Part shown: positions 42,408-54,300 of the stretch, piece after piece | Position numbering within the stretch: the first letter of the stretch is position 1 | Layout: every line of letters begins with the position of its first letter | DNA from: Eukaryota sp. TZLM1-RC | Lineage: Eukaryota > Metamonada: BaSk clade | DNA length: 64,000 nt | Assembly (NCBI GenBank): GCA_040285825.1 | Contig: JAUPSS010000004.1 | Coordinates: 2,832,550-2,896,549, forward strand | Direction of reading: 5' to 3' | Notes under the pieces: generated by a model | Told to the model about the DNA's origin: nothing | Database searches by the model: none | The model's input: only the letters and a program-made list of their open reading frames with translations | Position numbers and translations under genes: made by a program

Positions 42408-42790
42408 TTATTGAGGTCTTCTAAAAGCTAGGGGTCTTGTGTTCAAAAAGTACTCGCTTACTGCAATCTCCCACTGGTTTCTCGATGCAGATATATCTCT
42501 TGGCCAAACCATCCCACATTCTGGATTTGCAAAATAGGCTTTAGACTTTTTCCTTCCTCCATTCTCTGTGAAGTAAAGGTCTTCATGGAAAACTTTGCAA
42601 CAGTTCACTTTGGCAGATGTATATTATTCGTCGCCTTCCTTGACGGTTGGAAATCGAGTCTTGGAATACTTAAGAAAACGTTTTCTTGGTGTTTTCACTC
42701 TTTGACGGGATGGTCCATCACCTCCTTTCCCAAACCAAATAATCACTTCACTTCATAGTTCTATGCATTTCTTGTCTTGAAATTGGAGAT
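42408..42790 (-). pseudogene. Fanzor C-terminal relic, second lineage
   Basis: Minus-strand reading gives EVIIWFGKGGDGPSRQRVKT then PRKRFLKYS, KEGDE and a frameshift inside the D-E-Y-x-T-S motif, where two bases are missing relative to the 25.8 kb copy. SAKVNCCK and YFANPECGMVWPRDISASRN complete it. The finger has lost its first Cys (CP-EC became NP-EC). It is clearly the same lineage as the 25.6-26.5 kb relic. It lies 180 bp upstream of the RRP45 start on the same strand. Confidence 0.72.
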
Positions 42791-43974
42791 CTCAACACCT
42801 ATTATAACCTTGTCTCTCTACTTCATCCTCCTAACAATCCTTACACCCTTTCTACTCCTCTCCGCTCCATAAAAGATGCTCCCATAATTGCACCAACTTA
42901 ATCCCTTTTGTCCGTTGTTGGTGGTACAAAAATTGTTACTCGGCTACGGATACATCGTACTATACCAACTTCTGTCTTCACTTTTAGTTAGTCAGTTGTC
43001 AATATAGACCGTTACATCTCTGGTATCGTTTGTTTACTCTGTACGAATCAACTACTCTCCAATCTCTACGGACTATGTTGATAATCTATCACCTATGAGA
43101 CAGCACAGCAAACAATTGTTATGAATAGAGTGACAGTGGAAGTTATCAAAGAAGAAAATCATTATATAAGAGTAGTAAAAAGTGCGTGAAAAACCTGGGT
43201 AGGCAGGTGTTCAAAAGGCACAGCAAGTCTCACAGTATTTCTTGTTTATCTAACACGCTTTTTTCCCTTTAGATTATACGAATACTGCTGAAGATCATTC
43301 TTCTATTGCTGACTCAGTTACTCAATTTGTTTCGTCTGGCTTGGTAGAAATTGACATCCATTTATCAAAGTCCACAGCATGTCTCAGAACTGAACTATTG
43401 CTCGATGTATCCAATTTTATCAAAAGCTTTTCTATGAATCAAAAAATTATTGTGTTTTTATTTTCAGTAAACACCATTCAATTTACACGTGCGCGACACG
43501 CGTATTTCAGGTTGAAATCGTGTTTGGATGTTCTTTTTTGTTCCGTTGGTATTCGTTAGGTAAAAATTTTATTTCGCTTTTTGATAAAGATAAATTTCTG
43601 AAATAAATTCCTGATCAACACATAATAAAATAAAACTAAAAATTTTCGTGGAAACAAGGGCGTTACTTCAGTTCCTGCTTACATCCAGTAATAAATTTAT
43701 GTGCACGGACGACTAATAACATTCTTCTTTTTGCACTTCAAAAATTTGGTGCATGTAGTGTCAAAAATTTGCTTGAATGTCAAATTTTGGACAACGTCAG
43801 AAGAATTCAATAAAAAATGAGAAAATAATGCTACATTGGAACACGTGTTAATTTCGAACGTTAAATCTGCTGAAAATCAAAGATGATTGGTTGTGACACA
43901 ATTCACAAAAAATGAAACAAAAAATTTTATTAAACAAATCAATTCAAAATTGCTGATGTATCAAATTTGGTTGT
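42791..43974. other. Gap with a decayed plus-strand coding segment
   Basis: From about 42800 to 43190 one plus-strand frame is coding-like with a few stops (SVVGGTKIVTRLRIHRTIPT; YETAQQTIVMNRVTVEVIKE). After a run ending TTTTTTCCCTTTAG at about 43275, a further frame reads EDHSSIADSVTQFVSSGLVE. This looks like a decayed multi-part gene of unknown identity. From 43.5 kb on the sequence is AT-rich. Confidence 0.4.
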
Positions 43975-45060
43975 ATTTATTGAACTTGCACACTTAATTA
44001 AAATAACTGATAACTAATGGGACGACTATCATTGAACCAAGATTTCCTCTACAAAATCTTGATCTGCTTGCTGTCTAGCTAAAGCTTCTCTTATTCGATT
44101 GAAAAACCGAGGTAATCTATTAATAATGGCAAATTGAATCCGTGAACGCCATAAAGAAATATCAAATCTTTTCATTGTTATTTCTTGCACCATTTTTTGG
44201 AAGTCATTCAAAAAAGTTTCTGCTTCATTTGATAATCTTCCATTTATCGAAAATGGGAAAGCAATAAAAACCAGCTGTGTATTTCTATCGGCATTAGCCT
44301 CTTCAATATCTTTATCATATTTTCTATGTTTCTCTTTTGCTTTAAAATCAAGAGCAGTCACAGGATAAAGTTTTCTTCTGTGAACCAAAGTATCATTTGC
44401 AACATTACATGAGACAAAGTCAACAATAGCTTCAGAATTATCAATCCAATTACAGTATACATCGCCTCTATCATCAGAACCAAAATTATTCAGAGAAAGT
44501 GTTTTCTTCAGCAGGGGCTCTTTGATACACGATATTCTTGCAGTTTGTGCCATATTGAAAACAATGTTTCTAACAGCATCATGTAATGAAGAACGATAAG
44601 TGATCAATTTAGAGCAATTTAGAGCATGGCGCAAAGTGAGTTGAGGTGAATTTGAACAAATACATTTTTCTTTTGATAATAATTGATTAATGGGGATATT
44701 CAAATATAATCTCATTTTTGTTACAAATGCTTCGTTAGTGGCACACAATCCAAATCATCGTGGTACAATGGTTACAGTAAGTGAAGAATCTGAAGACTTG
44801 CTTTCACAAACACCCTTTTCCAATAACAATGAGTGAAGAACTTGATTTAAAACAGCCGAGCTGCATGTATTATTATAAAGATCATTTTCATACATTCCAG
44901 TCAATCGTTTCTGTAATGTTCGAAGTGTACTTCAAATTTAAAACATTCTTTTCTGGAATATTGCCATTGAATGATTGGGGAAAGCATCGGCCCCACTTTT
45001 CTGCACCAATTTTGGAAATTTCTTCATTTAATGCAAAAACAGTGGAACTTTGAATATTGA

Positions 45061-45592
45061 GGAAATAAATAGGGAACCTGAGCATACAGAATCTAAAATT
45101 TGAAAAACATCTTATTTTTTATATCTTATTTTCTTTTCAAATCCGCTTTTATTCAACAACAAATATGAAATACACAATTAAAACTCCACATCCTCAAAAC
45201 CTGCATCCCCTACATCAAAACAATTAATTGCCAAAGATTCAGAAAATTTCCCAAAAGAAGACAGTGAATCAGAAATCAGTTTTACCATTCCCTTAAAAAT
45301 AGAAAATACAATCCTGTTTTGCCAGTAAACACGATTGAAAATTTTTCCAGTTCTTTCCTTTACAACTACAACAAAATCCTCAAGGAAAGCCATAGCAGCC
45401 TTACCCAAAAATCCAAGCAAAGAAAAAACAAAGTGATATAAATTATATTGGGCATGAGAATTTTCATTAATCGAGGAAATGGGTTTCGCATATTTAGCAA
45501 TTTTATATTTTTTGCCTGCAAGAAGAGGATTATTTGCATCCGAGTTAATGAGATGTTCGTTAGAGGCATTACAAGGGTCGTCATCAATAAAT
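45061..45592 (-). mobile_element. Family B 3'-end insertion nested in family A
   Basis: The C-terminal ~130 residues of family B (DPCNASNEHLINSDANNPLL; RTGKIFNRVYWQNRIVFSIF) interrupt the family A reading after RFADWADLLMTT. Family A resumes with QSSTVFALNEEISK at about 45055. At the junctions family A has lost at most one base and no target-site duplication is visible. Bases 45061-45120, beyond the usual family B tail, resemble 39335-39385. Confidence 0.75.
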
Positions 45593-46339
45593 CTGCCCAA
45601 TCTGCAAATCTTTCGGAAAATTCAAAAAATGCATTTCTGCATCCACCAACAAAAGCACACGAGGTAAGAATAGAAGCCTTTGTCCACCCTAAACCGCCAT
45701 AATCTGGACTGAGGTAAGCATGATCTGGAATTTGGAACATTTTACATCCCAGTAATTGAGACAGAACTTTTGCATGTAATTCATTCAACTTCTGAGCCAA
45801 AGGCCTAGTGACAAGAGGATTTGTATATCGAAATATATGATTGAAATTGGAACTAAAACACAGTCTTATAATGGTAAATTTGATGTGTTTTTGTATATCT
45901 AAATTCATCATTCGGTCAATTTTGTCGGAAATTGAATTCAACTTTTCAAACAATTTTTTGGTAATTTCATCATTATTTCCTAAAAACGAACCCAAATGAC
46001 GAATAGCATCAATTGAATATAATTTGGCTTGAATTTTAATACCATCACCTATTGTGGAAATTGGAGAATTCGATGACAAATCACATTTAAGTAAATTAAG
46101 TCGGAGACCAATTTTGGTAAATATTTCTTTAAAACATACAGTTGCTTGTTTCACAATATTTAAATCACCAATAAGCACAACATCATCCATATATGCAATC
46201 ATTTTTAGCGAAGGAAACATCTCTTGAATTTGCAATAAAATCGGATGAATGGCCGAACAAAACAGAAGCGGTCCCAATGGATCTCCTTGCTTTACACCAC
46301 TTGCTGAACTCAAAATGCAATCACCAAAATGTAAATTAG

Positions 46340-46349
46340 AATATGTGCT
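46340..46349. repeat. Target-site duplication AATATGTGCT, left
   Basis: Exact 10-bp repeat of 47609-47618. Uninterrupted family A copies have a single equivalent (AATATGTGCA). Confidence 0.8.
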
Positions 46350-47608
46350 TCCTTATTAGAGATGAATCCTGAGCTTATTCGAGCTCACTTGTTCTCTTCT
46401 TCACAATTTGGTGGTATTGGCTTTACCAAATCCTCGATTCTTTGTCAAGCAGCTTTGGTTGGTGGTGTTAAAAATTTTATGTTTGAATTTCTTAATCGTT
46501 TCCCTGAAGATATTCATTTGCATAGTCCATCATTTTCAAAATATTTGTATGACCTTGATGTTGCTATTAATAAAATTTCTCCAGAAATTTGGTGTCAATG
46601 TTTTCCCGACTCAGTTCAAGAGATTCCTGAACGAAATTTAGTTAATTTAAGGCATTGTGTGAAGAAGCCTCAACAAAAACTGACAGTAATAATTGAAGGC
46701 TTGGATTATGAAGTACGTCTTGGCATGGCCAAGAAAAAAAATCCCGCTTTTGCAAATTTTTTACTGGATGTTTGTGATAGTTCTGCCTCTTGTTTGATTA
46801 ATCAAGTACCAAGAGTTTATGGTTTGTTTCTCAATGACCCTTGCTTTGTGTTATCTATGCGTCTTCGATCTTTTTGGCCTGATAATCTTCCCCATGGATT
46901 AATTTGTAAATGTGGAAAGTCTGTCACTCCAACCCATTTATTTAATTGTAATCGATTAATTACTTTTAGATCAAAAGTACATGATGCAGTTCGTGATCAG
47001 CTCTATTGTTTGTTTAAGTCCCACCATATTGAATCTTTTTTAGAACCTTTGCTTTCAAATCTGGCTGATGAATCTGACAATAATTCTTTTGGTGACAGCC
47101 GTGGTGATGTGCTAGTTCCCAGACTTGATGGATCAATGATTATTATTGATGTCAGATCTACTGATGTATCAAACAGCTCAAATTAAAAACTGGCACAATC
47201 TTATAATTCACCTTTGCGTAGTTCTGAAGAAGCGAAAATTATCAAGTACACAGAAAAAATCAATAATCTGAATTCCAACTCACATACTCAATACCTTCTT
47301 TGTTCTTTTGCTTTTTCTTTATTTGGAACCTTGGGTAAAACCGCTTTATCATTTCTAGATGATTTCACTACTATTGTCAAAAATAGAACTGGAAGAATAT
47401 TTTACTGAACCTTTTGGCAAAATAGAATTGTATTTTCCATTTTTAAGGGGATGCATAGTCTTGTTTCTAGCTCGTTGTTATCACTAGGAAGATATTATGA
47501 AGAAAAGGTTGAAGGTAAATTTTCAATGATAGATGTGGAGTTTGAGGAAATAGATTTTTAGTTTTTAACATTTTTGTTTAAATAAATAAAAAGGTGAGTT
47601 AAAAAAAC
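46350..47608 (+). mobile_element. Family B non-LTR retroelement, longest copy, nested in family A
   Basis: Reading 46362-47562 stays in one frame with TAA at 47184 and TGA at 47406. It contains GIGFTKSSILCQAALVGGVK, the cluster LICKCGKSVTPTHLFNCNRL, RGDVLVPRLDGSMIIIDVRS (endonuclease-like GDV...DV) and RTGRIFY-x-FWQNRIVFSIF, then a short A-rich tail. AATATGTGCT at 46340-46349 is repeated at 47609-47618, and family A sequence continues on both sides, so the insertion is clear. The RT domain itself is lost by 5' truncation. Confidence 0.85.
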
Positions 47609-47618
47609 AATATGTGCT
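47609..47618. repeat. Target-site duplication AATATGTGCT, right
   Basis: Partner of 46340-46349, directly after the family B A-rich tail. Confidence 0.8.
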
Positions 47619-47864
47619 ATATGTTGATTGAAAATACGGCATTAATTCAGGCATATATTGCAATAAAGCACCATGGATACTGGATCAAGTTTTGAGTATA
47701 AGTTGGTCAACTATAACTGGATTCGCATTTTTACATAACTTTTTTTTTGAAACTTAGACCATGTATGTAAAAGCACTTTTAAAGACAAGCAAAATAAGCA
47801 TATTTCTCTAATAAGTGATATCGAAAGTTTTTAAACTTCTTGACACATTTTGAAAAGATAAATA

Positions 47865-47985
47865 TTTATTGAACATGCACACTCAAAAAATTCAATTCAT
47901 AACTAATAGGACGAAAATCATTGAACCAAGTTTTCCTCTACAAATTCTTGATATGCAATTCAAAAAATCTTTTTATCAAAATGAG
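47865..47985 (-). mobile_element. Family A 3'-end fragment
   Basis: Plus-strand TTATTGAACATGCACACTCA...CATAACTAATAGGACGAAAA...TTTTCCTCTACAAATTCTTG is the family A 3' UTR and last codons in reverse. Only about 80-100 bp of element remain. Confidence 0.7.
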
Positions 47986-48002
47986 TTCAATAATTTTATA
48001 TT

Positions 48003-48072
48003 TATTGAGCATGCACACTTAATTAAATTAACTCATAACTAATGGGACGACTATCATTGAACCAAGTTTTCC
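48003..48072 (-). mobile_element. Family A 3'-end fragment abutting the gypsy element
   Basis: TTATTGAGCATGCACACTTA...CTCATAACTAATGGGACGAC...CCAAGTTTTCC is the last ~70 bp of family A in reverse. It ends exactly where gypsy RT sequence begins at 48073, so it probably inserted in, or recombined with, the gypsy element. Confidence 0.7.
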
Positions 48073-48597
48073 AAATAGACGGCGTTTTCATATACATAGA
48101 TGACATCATAATAGTCGGTACTTCATTTGATGAATTCTACAAAAGACTACAAAGAGTCCTCGAATGCGCCAGAAAAAGATGGGTAAACATTGGTTTACGA
48201 AAATGCAAATTCGTCACAGCCAAACACCCCATTGACATATTAGGAAGCATCTTGCAGAACAAAACTAGGTTTATCAGCAAGAAAAAGATTGAAATCGTTA
48301 TGAAAATACCCAGACCAAAAACAGTGAAAAAGGTTCGCTCCTTGGTTGGATCAATCAATTTTATAAGAGATTGGCTCTTTGGAATATCTCAATTAATAGC
48401 TCCAATTAACGAGTTAATAAAAGGAAAACCTAGAATTATCAAATGGACCAATGACCATGACGATCATCTTACAAATCAAAGATTTAATAGTAAACCACAT
48501 GGCCCTTGAATTACCAGCTCCGGGCAAGCCAGTATTAACAAGTACTGACGCTTCAGATGTGCAGTAGGAGGCGTAATTTGGCAAGAAATCGAACCCT

Positions 48598-48609
48598 ACT
48601 CCCCTGCAT
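48598..48609. repeat. Target-site duplication ACTCCCCTGCAT, left
   Basis: Exact 12-bp repeat of 49321-49332. It encodes YSPA in the gypsy RNase H frame. Confidence 0.9.
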
Positions 48610-49320
48610 TTTACCTCATAATTTAATTTGTAAATGTTCTCGAGAAATTACACCTACTCATTTGTTAAATTGTAAACATTTTATTACTTTTAGAAGCAAA
48701 GTTCATGATGCTGTAAGAGACCAGTTATATTGTATGTGTAAATCTCATAGAATTGAATCCTTCTTGGAACCTCTGTTGTAAAATCTGTTTGATGCTGAAG
48801 ATCATTTTCATAAGAATAATAGAGGTGATGTTATATTACCTGGATTAGATGGAAGTTTCATTTTATTGGATGTAATGTCTGTTGATCCTTGTAATGCCTC
48901 AAATGAAAGGCTAGTTAATTCTGAAATTCATAATCCCCTTTCAAATGCTGAAAATTTTAAATTCAAAAAATACAATGAACCTTTGTCCAAATTGGCCAGT
49001 CTACAGCATGCAAAATACAATTTGTATCCATTTGTATTTTCCCTTTTTGGTTCACTTGCACCAACTGCTTTACGTTTTTTGGATGATTTTGAATTGATTG
49101 TAAAGAGAAGAACTGGGAGAAATTTCAACAGATTGTTTTGGCAAAATAGAATTATGTTTTCTATTTTTAAGGGGATGTTGAAGATGGTTTCTGATGCTTT
49201 GCTGTCTCTTGGTTCTCACTATGAACGAGTTGCATCTAGTGTTTTTGTTTTGGGAGAGATGGACTTTTTAGATGTTGATTTATAGGATTTGAATAAAATT
49301 AAAATTTTTGGTCAAAAAAA
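48610..49320 (+). mobile_element. Family B non-LTR retroelement inserted in gypsy, 12-bp target-site duplication
   Basis: It is 5'-truncated at the Cys/His cluster (LICKCSREITPTHLLNCKHF) and runs in one frame with a single TAA near 48779 to VLGEMDFLDVDL and TAG at 49283-49285, followed by a short A-rich tail. ACTCCCCTGCAT at 48598-48609 is repeated at 49321-49332, and the gypsy RNase H reading continues across the duplication. This gives a clean order of events: gypsy first, family B later. Confidence 0.9.
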
Positions 49321-49332
49321 ACTCCCCTGCAT
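49321..49332. repeat. Target-site duplication ACTCCCCTGCAT, right
   Basis: Partner of 48598-48609, directly after the A-rich tail of the family B insert. Confidence 0.9.
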
Positions 49333-50768
49333 CAACCCTGCTAAATAAAAGGAAAATAAAACCTTTGTCATTCTATAGTAGATTACTTATAGAAACACAA
49401 AGAAATTGGTCCACTTTACAAGAATTATATGCAATACTTTTGATTTTAACTGAAAGTTGTTTAGAAAGCTACCTTTCAACTAGACATTTAACAATTTTCA
49501 CTGATCACAAAAACATTGCATTCCTGGCTAAAGCCCCAAAGAAGGATAGAATTGTAAAGAGATGGCTGCTGATACTATCTGAATTCGACTTTGACATAGT
49601 CCACGAACCAGGTGAAGAAAACAAATGGGCAGATATGCTATTGAGGAATATTGATTTGGATCAATATGAGGAAACTCCTGAATACGAGATACTTTACTTT
49701 CGAATTATGAGATACCTCCACTCAACAATAATTCTGTTTCGAATTTTGAAGATATCCCATCAATCTCATCCCTCAGTAGACACTAAGACTTACTTATTTT
49801 TCTTCTTGGTTCTCTAAGATAAGATCTGAACAACAAATAGCCAAAGACAACAATGACTCTTTATTTGAAAATGGAATTCTAGAGGAAAATACTCAAATTT
49901 GGAAAAAATAATAAAAATAAAAATTTTAATCCCAAAGAGCCTCAGAAAACAGGCACTACTATTAATACATGGTTTGGTTCAATCTGGTCACCCCAGCAAA
50001 AACGACAGTTTACACAAACTATCCAAAAGTGATTTCTACTGGCCTAATATGAGAAAGGGCCTTATAAATTATGTCAAAAGTTGCCCGAGTTGTCAAAAAA
50101 CGGCTTCAGCTAAAAGAACACAAACACCTTCCACAGGATTTCTATGGGCAGATCGTCCATTTGCCAGATTAAACGTCGATACAATAGGACCTCTGAACAT
50201 TGACACCGAAGGAAATAAATATTTATTAGTTTTTGTAGACTCTTTTACTGGATATACAATTTTAGTCCCTCTAAAAGAACTCAATGCCTTAGAAAACGCA
50301 GATGCTTTGATTTGGAATGTTTGCGCCATCTTTGGCATACCTATGTTAATTCATAACGATAATGGACCTGAGTTCGTCAATGAGACTTTCAAATTAGTGT
50401 GTAACAGATTAGCGATTGAGATGAGTAACTCAATTCCCCACTATTCAGAAAGTAATGGACTTGTAGAACGTAAACATAGAGACGTTCTTCAATGCTTAAG
50501 GAAACTATTAATAGTTTGTAATGATCACAGGAAACAGTCTCCTTATGTACCTATATCACAACTATTAATAAATTCTACTAAAAGCAGAAAAACTGGTTTT
50601 ACCCCCTACGAACTTATGTTCGGTTCTTCGATTAGTCCAAGAACAGACCCTGCTAACATATTAGGGAATTTATCCAAATTTGAAACTAATATCCCTTTAT
50701 TAGATGACATCAAAATGAAAAATACTCGTCTACAAGAAAAAAGGGAAGAAGCAGTGTTGGCGCCCTAA

Positions 50769-51345
50769 GGCTTATATAATATGAATAGAAAATAAATCAG
50801 ACTTTTCTTTACTACAATAGACTTAGGCAACATTAAACACTTTTTAATTTTAGCTTTCATAAATAATTTCATATTGAATATACTAAAAACGATCATTGCT
50901 AAAAAGCTATTAATTAAACTACTTATACAATTTGTTGACTCTATATTTCAGGACAAACTGTGTCCGAAAAACCAGGCAGCATTTGAGGATCTGGTCTAGA
51001 GGAAATTAATAAAAGAAGATTTACTAAACCCACAATGTTGAAAATAGACTTGACATTTATGTATAGACCATACGGCCTTATTAGCAGGTGTAAATCCCAC
51101 AAAAGGGCACAAACTGCGCGACCTTTAGCATTGTACGAAAGTTTCACTGATAGGGAAAGAGTATCAGCTTGTTACAACAGATATATATCTCCAATTGATC
51201 ACAATGGGGTGTTGAAAACGACAGACAAAAGTAGAAAGATGCATAAAAGTGTATAGTGAAAGGTCTGAAATCATTTCAACCTAAATTTTCACAAAAAACT
51301 ATGGATCAAAAACAAAAAATTTATACAAAAACAACTATACAAAAT
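50769..51345. other. AT-rich spacer downstream of the gypsy integrase
   Basis: It may contain the remains of a 3' LTR starting near 50755 (TGTTGGCGCC, then a TATATAATA box-like run), but the second LTR needed to prove it is absent. The last 100 bp are the 3' flank of the giant RCC1 gene. No gene is supported. Confidence 0.35.
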
Positions 51346-54300
51346 CTACTGAGGGATAGCGGCGGAAATTTTATCAATCCAACGATCACGCTCTTCCTTA
51401 CATGTTGCCAGCAGGTAAAACTCACGCTGGCCAGGTTGAGATTGGAAAACAAGAAAACGCGACAAAGCCTTTGATAACTTGAGAGATTGGTACTGTGCCA
51501 AGCTAGGTTCAGCCACCACAGATTCTTGTTTAATAATTAAACTGTTTTTAGCAGTGTCATCGAATGGATCAGCATAGTAGTTGAGTGTACAGTGTTTCAG
51601 TACAAACCACCTTCTTTTCCAAGTTTTGAAGAATCCACCTCGTTTTGTGAGGTAACCTTCGAAATATACACTGGATGGTTTTGAATGATTTTTAACACAT
51701 ATAAGGGTCGATGTTTGAGAAATATCAACATTAGTTGAAGAGACGACTTGTTCAGTTGAATCTTCTTGATCAGCTTCAATTTCCATGGTTGATAATTCTT
51801 CCACTTGGGGTGATTTCTCGACTTGTTCAGTTGAATCTTCTTGATCAGCTTCAATTTCCATGGTTGATAATTCTTCCACTTGGGGTGATTTCTCGACTTG
51901 TTCAGTTGAATCTTCTTGATCAGCTTCAATTTCCATGGTTGATAATTCTTCCACTTGAGGTGATTTCTCGACTGGTTCAGTTGAATCTTCTTGATCAGCT
52001 TCAATTTCCATGGTTGATAATTCTTCCACTTGGGGTGATTTCTCGACTTGTTCAGTTGAATCTTCTTGATCAGCTTCAATTTCCATGGTTGATAATTCTT
52101 CCACTTGGGGTGATTTCTCGACTTGTTCAGTTGAATCTTCTTGATCAGCTTCAATTTCCATGGTTGATAATTCTTCCACTTGGGGTGATTTCTCGACTTG
52201 TTCAGTTGAATCTTCTTGATCAGCTTCAATTTCCATGGTTGATAATTCTTCCACTTGGGGTGATTTCTCGACTTGTTCAGTTGAATCTTCTTGATCAGCT
52301 TCAATTTCCATGGTTGATAATTCTTCCTCTTGGGGTGATTTCTCGACTTGTTCAGTCGAATCTTCTTGATCAGCTTCAATTTCCATGGTTGATAATTCTT
52401 CCACTTGGGGTGATTTCTCGACTTGTTCAGTTGAAGCTTCTTGATCGGCTTCAATTTTCATGGTTGATAATTCTTCCACTTGGGGTGATTTCTCGACTTG
52501 TTCAGTTGAATCTTCTTGATCAGCTTCAATTTCCATGGTTGATAATTCTTCCACTTGGGGTGATTTCTCGACTTGTTCAGTCGAATCTTCTTGATCAGCT
52601 TCAATTTCCATGGTTGATAATTCTTCCTCTTGGGGTGATTTCTCGACTTGTTCAGTCGAATCTTCTTGATCAGCTTCAATTTCCATGGTTGATAATTCTT
52701 CCTCTTGGGGTGATTTCTCGACTTGTTCAGTCGAATCTTCTTGATCAGCTTCAATTTCCATGGTTGATAATTCTTCCTCTTGGGGTGATTTCTCGACTTG
52801 TTCAGTCGAATCTTCTTGATCAGCTTCAATTTCCATGGTTGATAATTCTTCCACTTGGGGTGATTTCTCGACTTGTTCAGTCGAATCTTCTTGATCAGCT
52901 TCAATTTCCATGGTTGATAATTCTTCCTCTTGGGGTGATTTCTCGACTTGTTCAGTCGAATCTTCTTGATCAGCTTCAATTTCCATGGTTGATAATTCTT
53001 CCTCTTGGGGTGATTTCTCGACTTGTTCAGTCGAATCTTCTTGATCAGCTTCAATTTCCATGGTTGATAATTCTTCCACTTGGGGTGATTTCTCGACTTG
53101 TTCAGTCGAATCTTCTTGATCAGCTTCAATTTCCATGGTTGATAATTCTTCCTCTTGGGGTGATTTCTCGACTTGTTCAGTCGAATCTTCTTGATCAGCT
53201 TCAATTTCCATGGTTGATAATTCTTCCACTTGGGGTGATTTCTCGACTTGTTCAGTTGAATCTTCTTGATCAGCTTCAATTTCCATGGTTGATAATTCTT
53301 CCACTTGGGGTGATTTCTCGACTTGTTCAGTTGAATCTTCTTGATCAGCTTCAATTTCCATGGTTGATAATTCTTCCACTTGGGGTGATTTCTCGACTTG
53401 TTCAGTTGAATCTTCTTGATCGGCTTCAATTTCCATGGTTGATAATTCTTCCACTTGGGGTGATTTCTCGACTTGTTCAGTTGAATCTTCTTGATCAGCT
53501 TCAATTTCCATGGTTGATAATTCTTCCACTTGGGGTGATTTCTCGACTTGTTCAGTTGAATCTTCTTGATCAGCTTCAATTTCCATGGTTGATAATTCTT
53601 CCTCTTGGGGTGATTTCTCGACTTGTTCAGTCGAATCTTCTTGATCAGCTTCAATTTCCATGGTTGATAATTCTTCCACTTGGGGTGATTTCTCGACTTG
53701 TTCAGTTGAAGCTTCTTGATCGGCTTCAATTTTCATGGTTGATAATTCTTCCACTTGGGGTGATTTCTCGACTTGTTCAGTTGAATCTTCTTGATCAGCT
53801 TCAATTTCCATGGTTGATAATTCTTCCACTTGGGGTGATTTCTCGACTTGTTCAGTTGAATCTTCTTGATCGGCTTCAATTTCCATGGTTGATAATTCTT
53901 CCACTTGGGGTGATTTCTCGACTTGTTCAGTTGAATCTTCTTGATCAGCTTCAATTTCCATGGTTGATAATTCTTCCACTTGGGGTGATTTCTCGACTTG
54001 TTCAGTTGAATCTTCTTGATCAGCTTCAATTTCCATGGTTGATAATTCTTCCTCTTGGGGTGATTTCTCGACTTGTTCAGTCGAATCTTCTTGATCAGCT
54101 TCAATTTCCATGGTTGATAATTCTTCCACTTGGGGTGATTTCTCGACTTGTTCAGTTGAAGCTTCTTGATCGGCTTCAATTTTCATGGTTGATAATTCTT
54201 CCACTTGGGGTGATTTCTCGACTTGTTCAGTTGAATCTTCTTGATCAGCTTCAATTTCCATGGTTGATAATTCTTCCACTTGGGGTGATTTCTCGACTTG

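Larger units (their letters stand above)
43975..47687 (-). mobile_element. Family A non-LTR retroelement carrying two nested family B insertions
   Basis: Family A sequence on the minus strand occurs in three blocks: 47687-47609, 46349-45593 and 45060-43975. They join in the right order when the two family B insertions are removed. The RT block (46313-45593) keeps AYMDDVVLIG and KQGDPLGPLLFCSAIHPILL. The Cys/His cluster and endonuclease block are in 44748-44029, with the 3' terminus at about 43975. The copy is 5'-truncated near 47687, at the codons around CCATGGATACTG. The 44029-44748 frame is intact. Confidence 0.82.
48073..50768 (+). mobile_element. Ty3/gypsy-like LTR retrotransposon pol remnant, interrupted by family B
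   Basis: In order: 48073-48510 RT palm with VFIYIDDIIIVG and the connection domain (LRKCKFVTAKHPIDILG; VRSLVGSINFIRDW), then the RNase H start (LTSTDASDV) at about 48530. After the family B insert, RNase H continues at 49321-49817 (QRNWSTLQELYAILL; FTDHKNIAFLAK; SEFDFDIVHEPGEENKWAD). The integrase at 49899-50768 has an HHCC finger (HGLVQSGHPSKNDSL...CPSCQK) and DDE residues in LNVDTIGPL, HNDNGPEF and YSESNGLVERKHRDVL. The N-terminal RT, protease and gag are missing. A frameshift near 48.5 kb and stops near 49.8 kb inactivate it. TGTTGGCGCC at 50755 could be an LTR start, but no second copy is visible. Confidence 0.88.

Noticed and set aside
50755-50764. TGTTGGCGCC as the start of a gypsy LTR, or TGGCGCCC as a tRNA-Lys-type primer site
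   Set aside because: Position after the integrase fits an LTR start, but no matching second copy exists in the window, so it cannot be confirmed.
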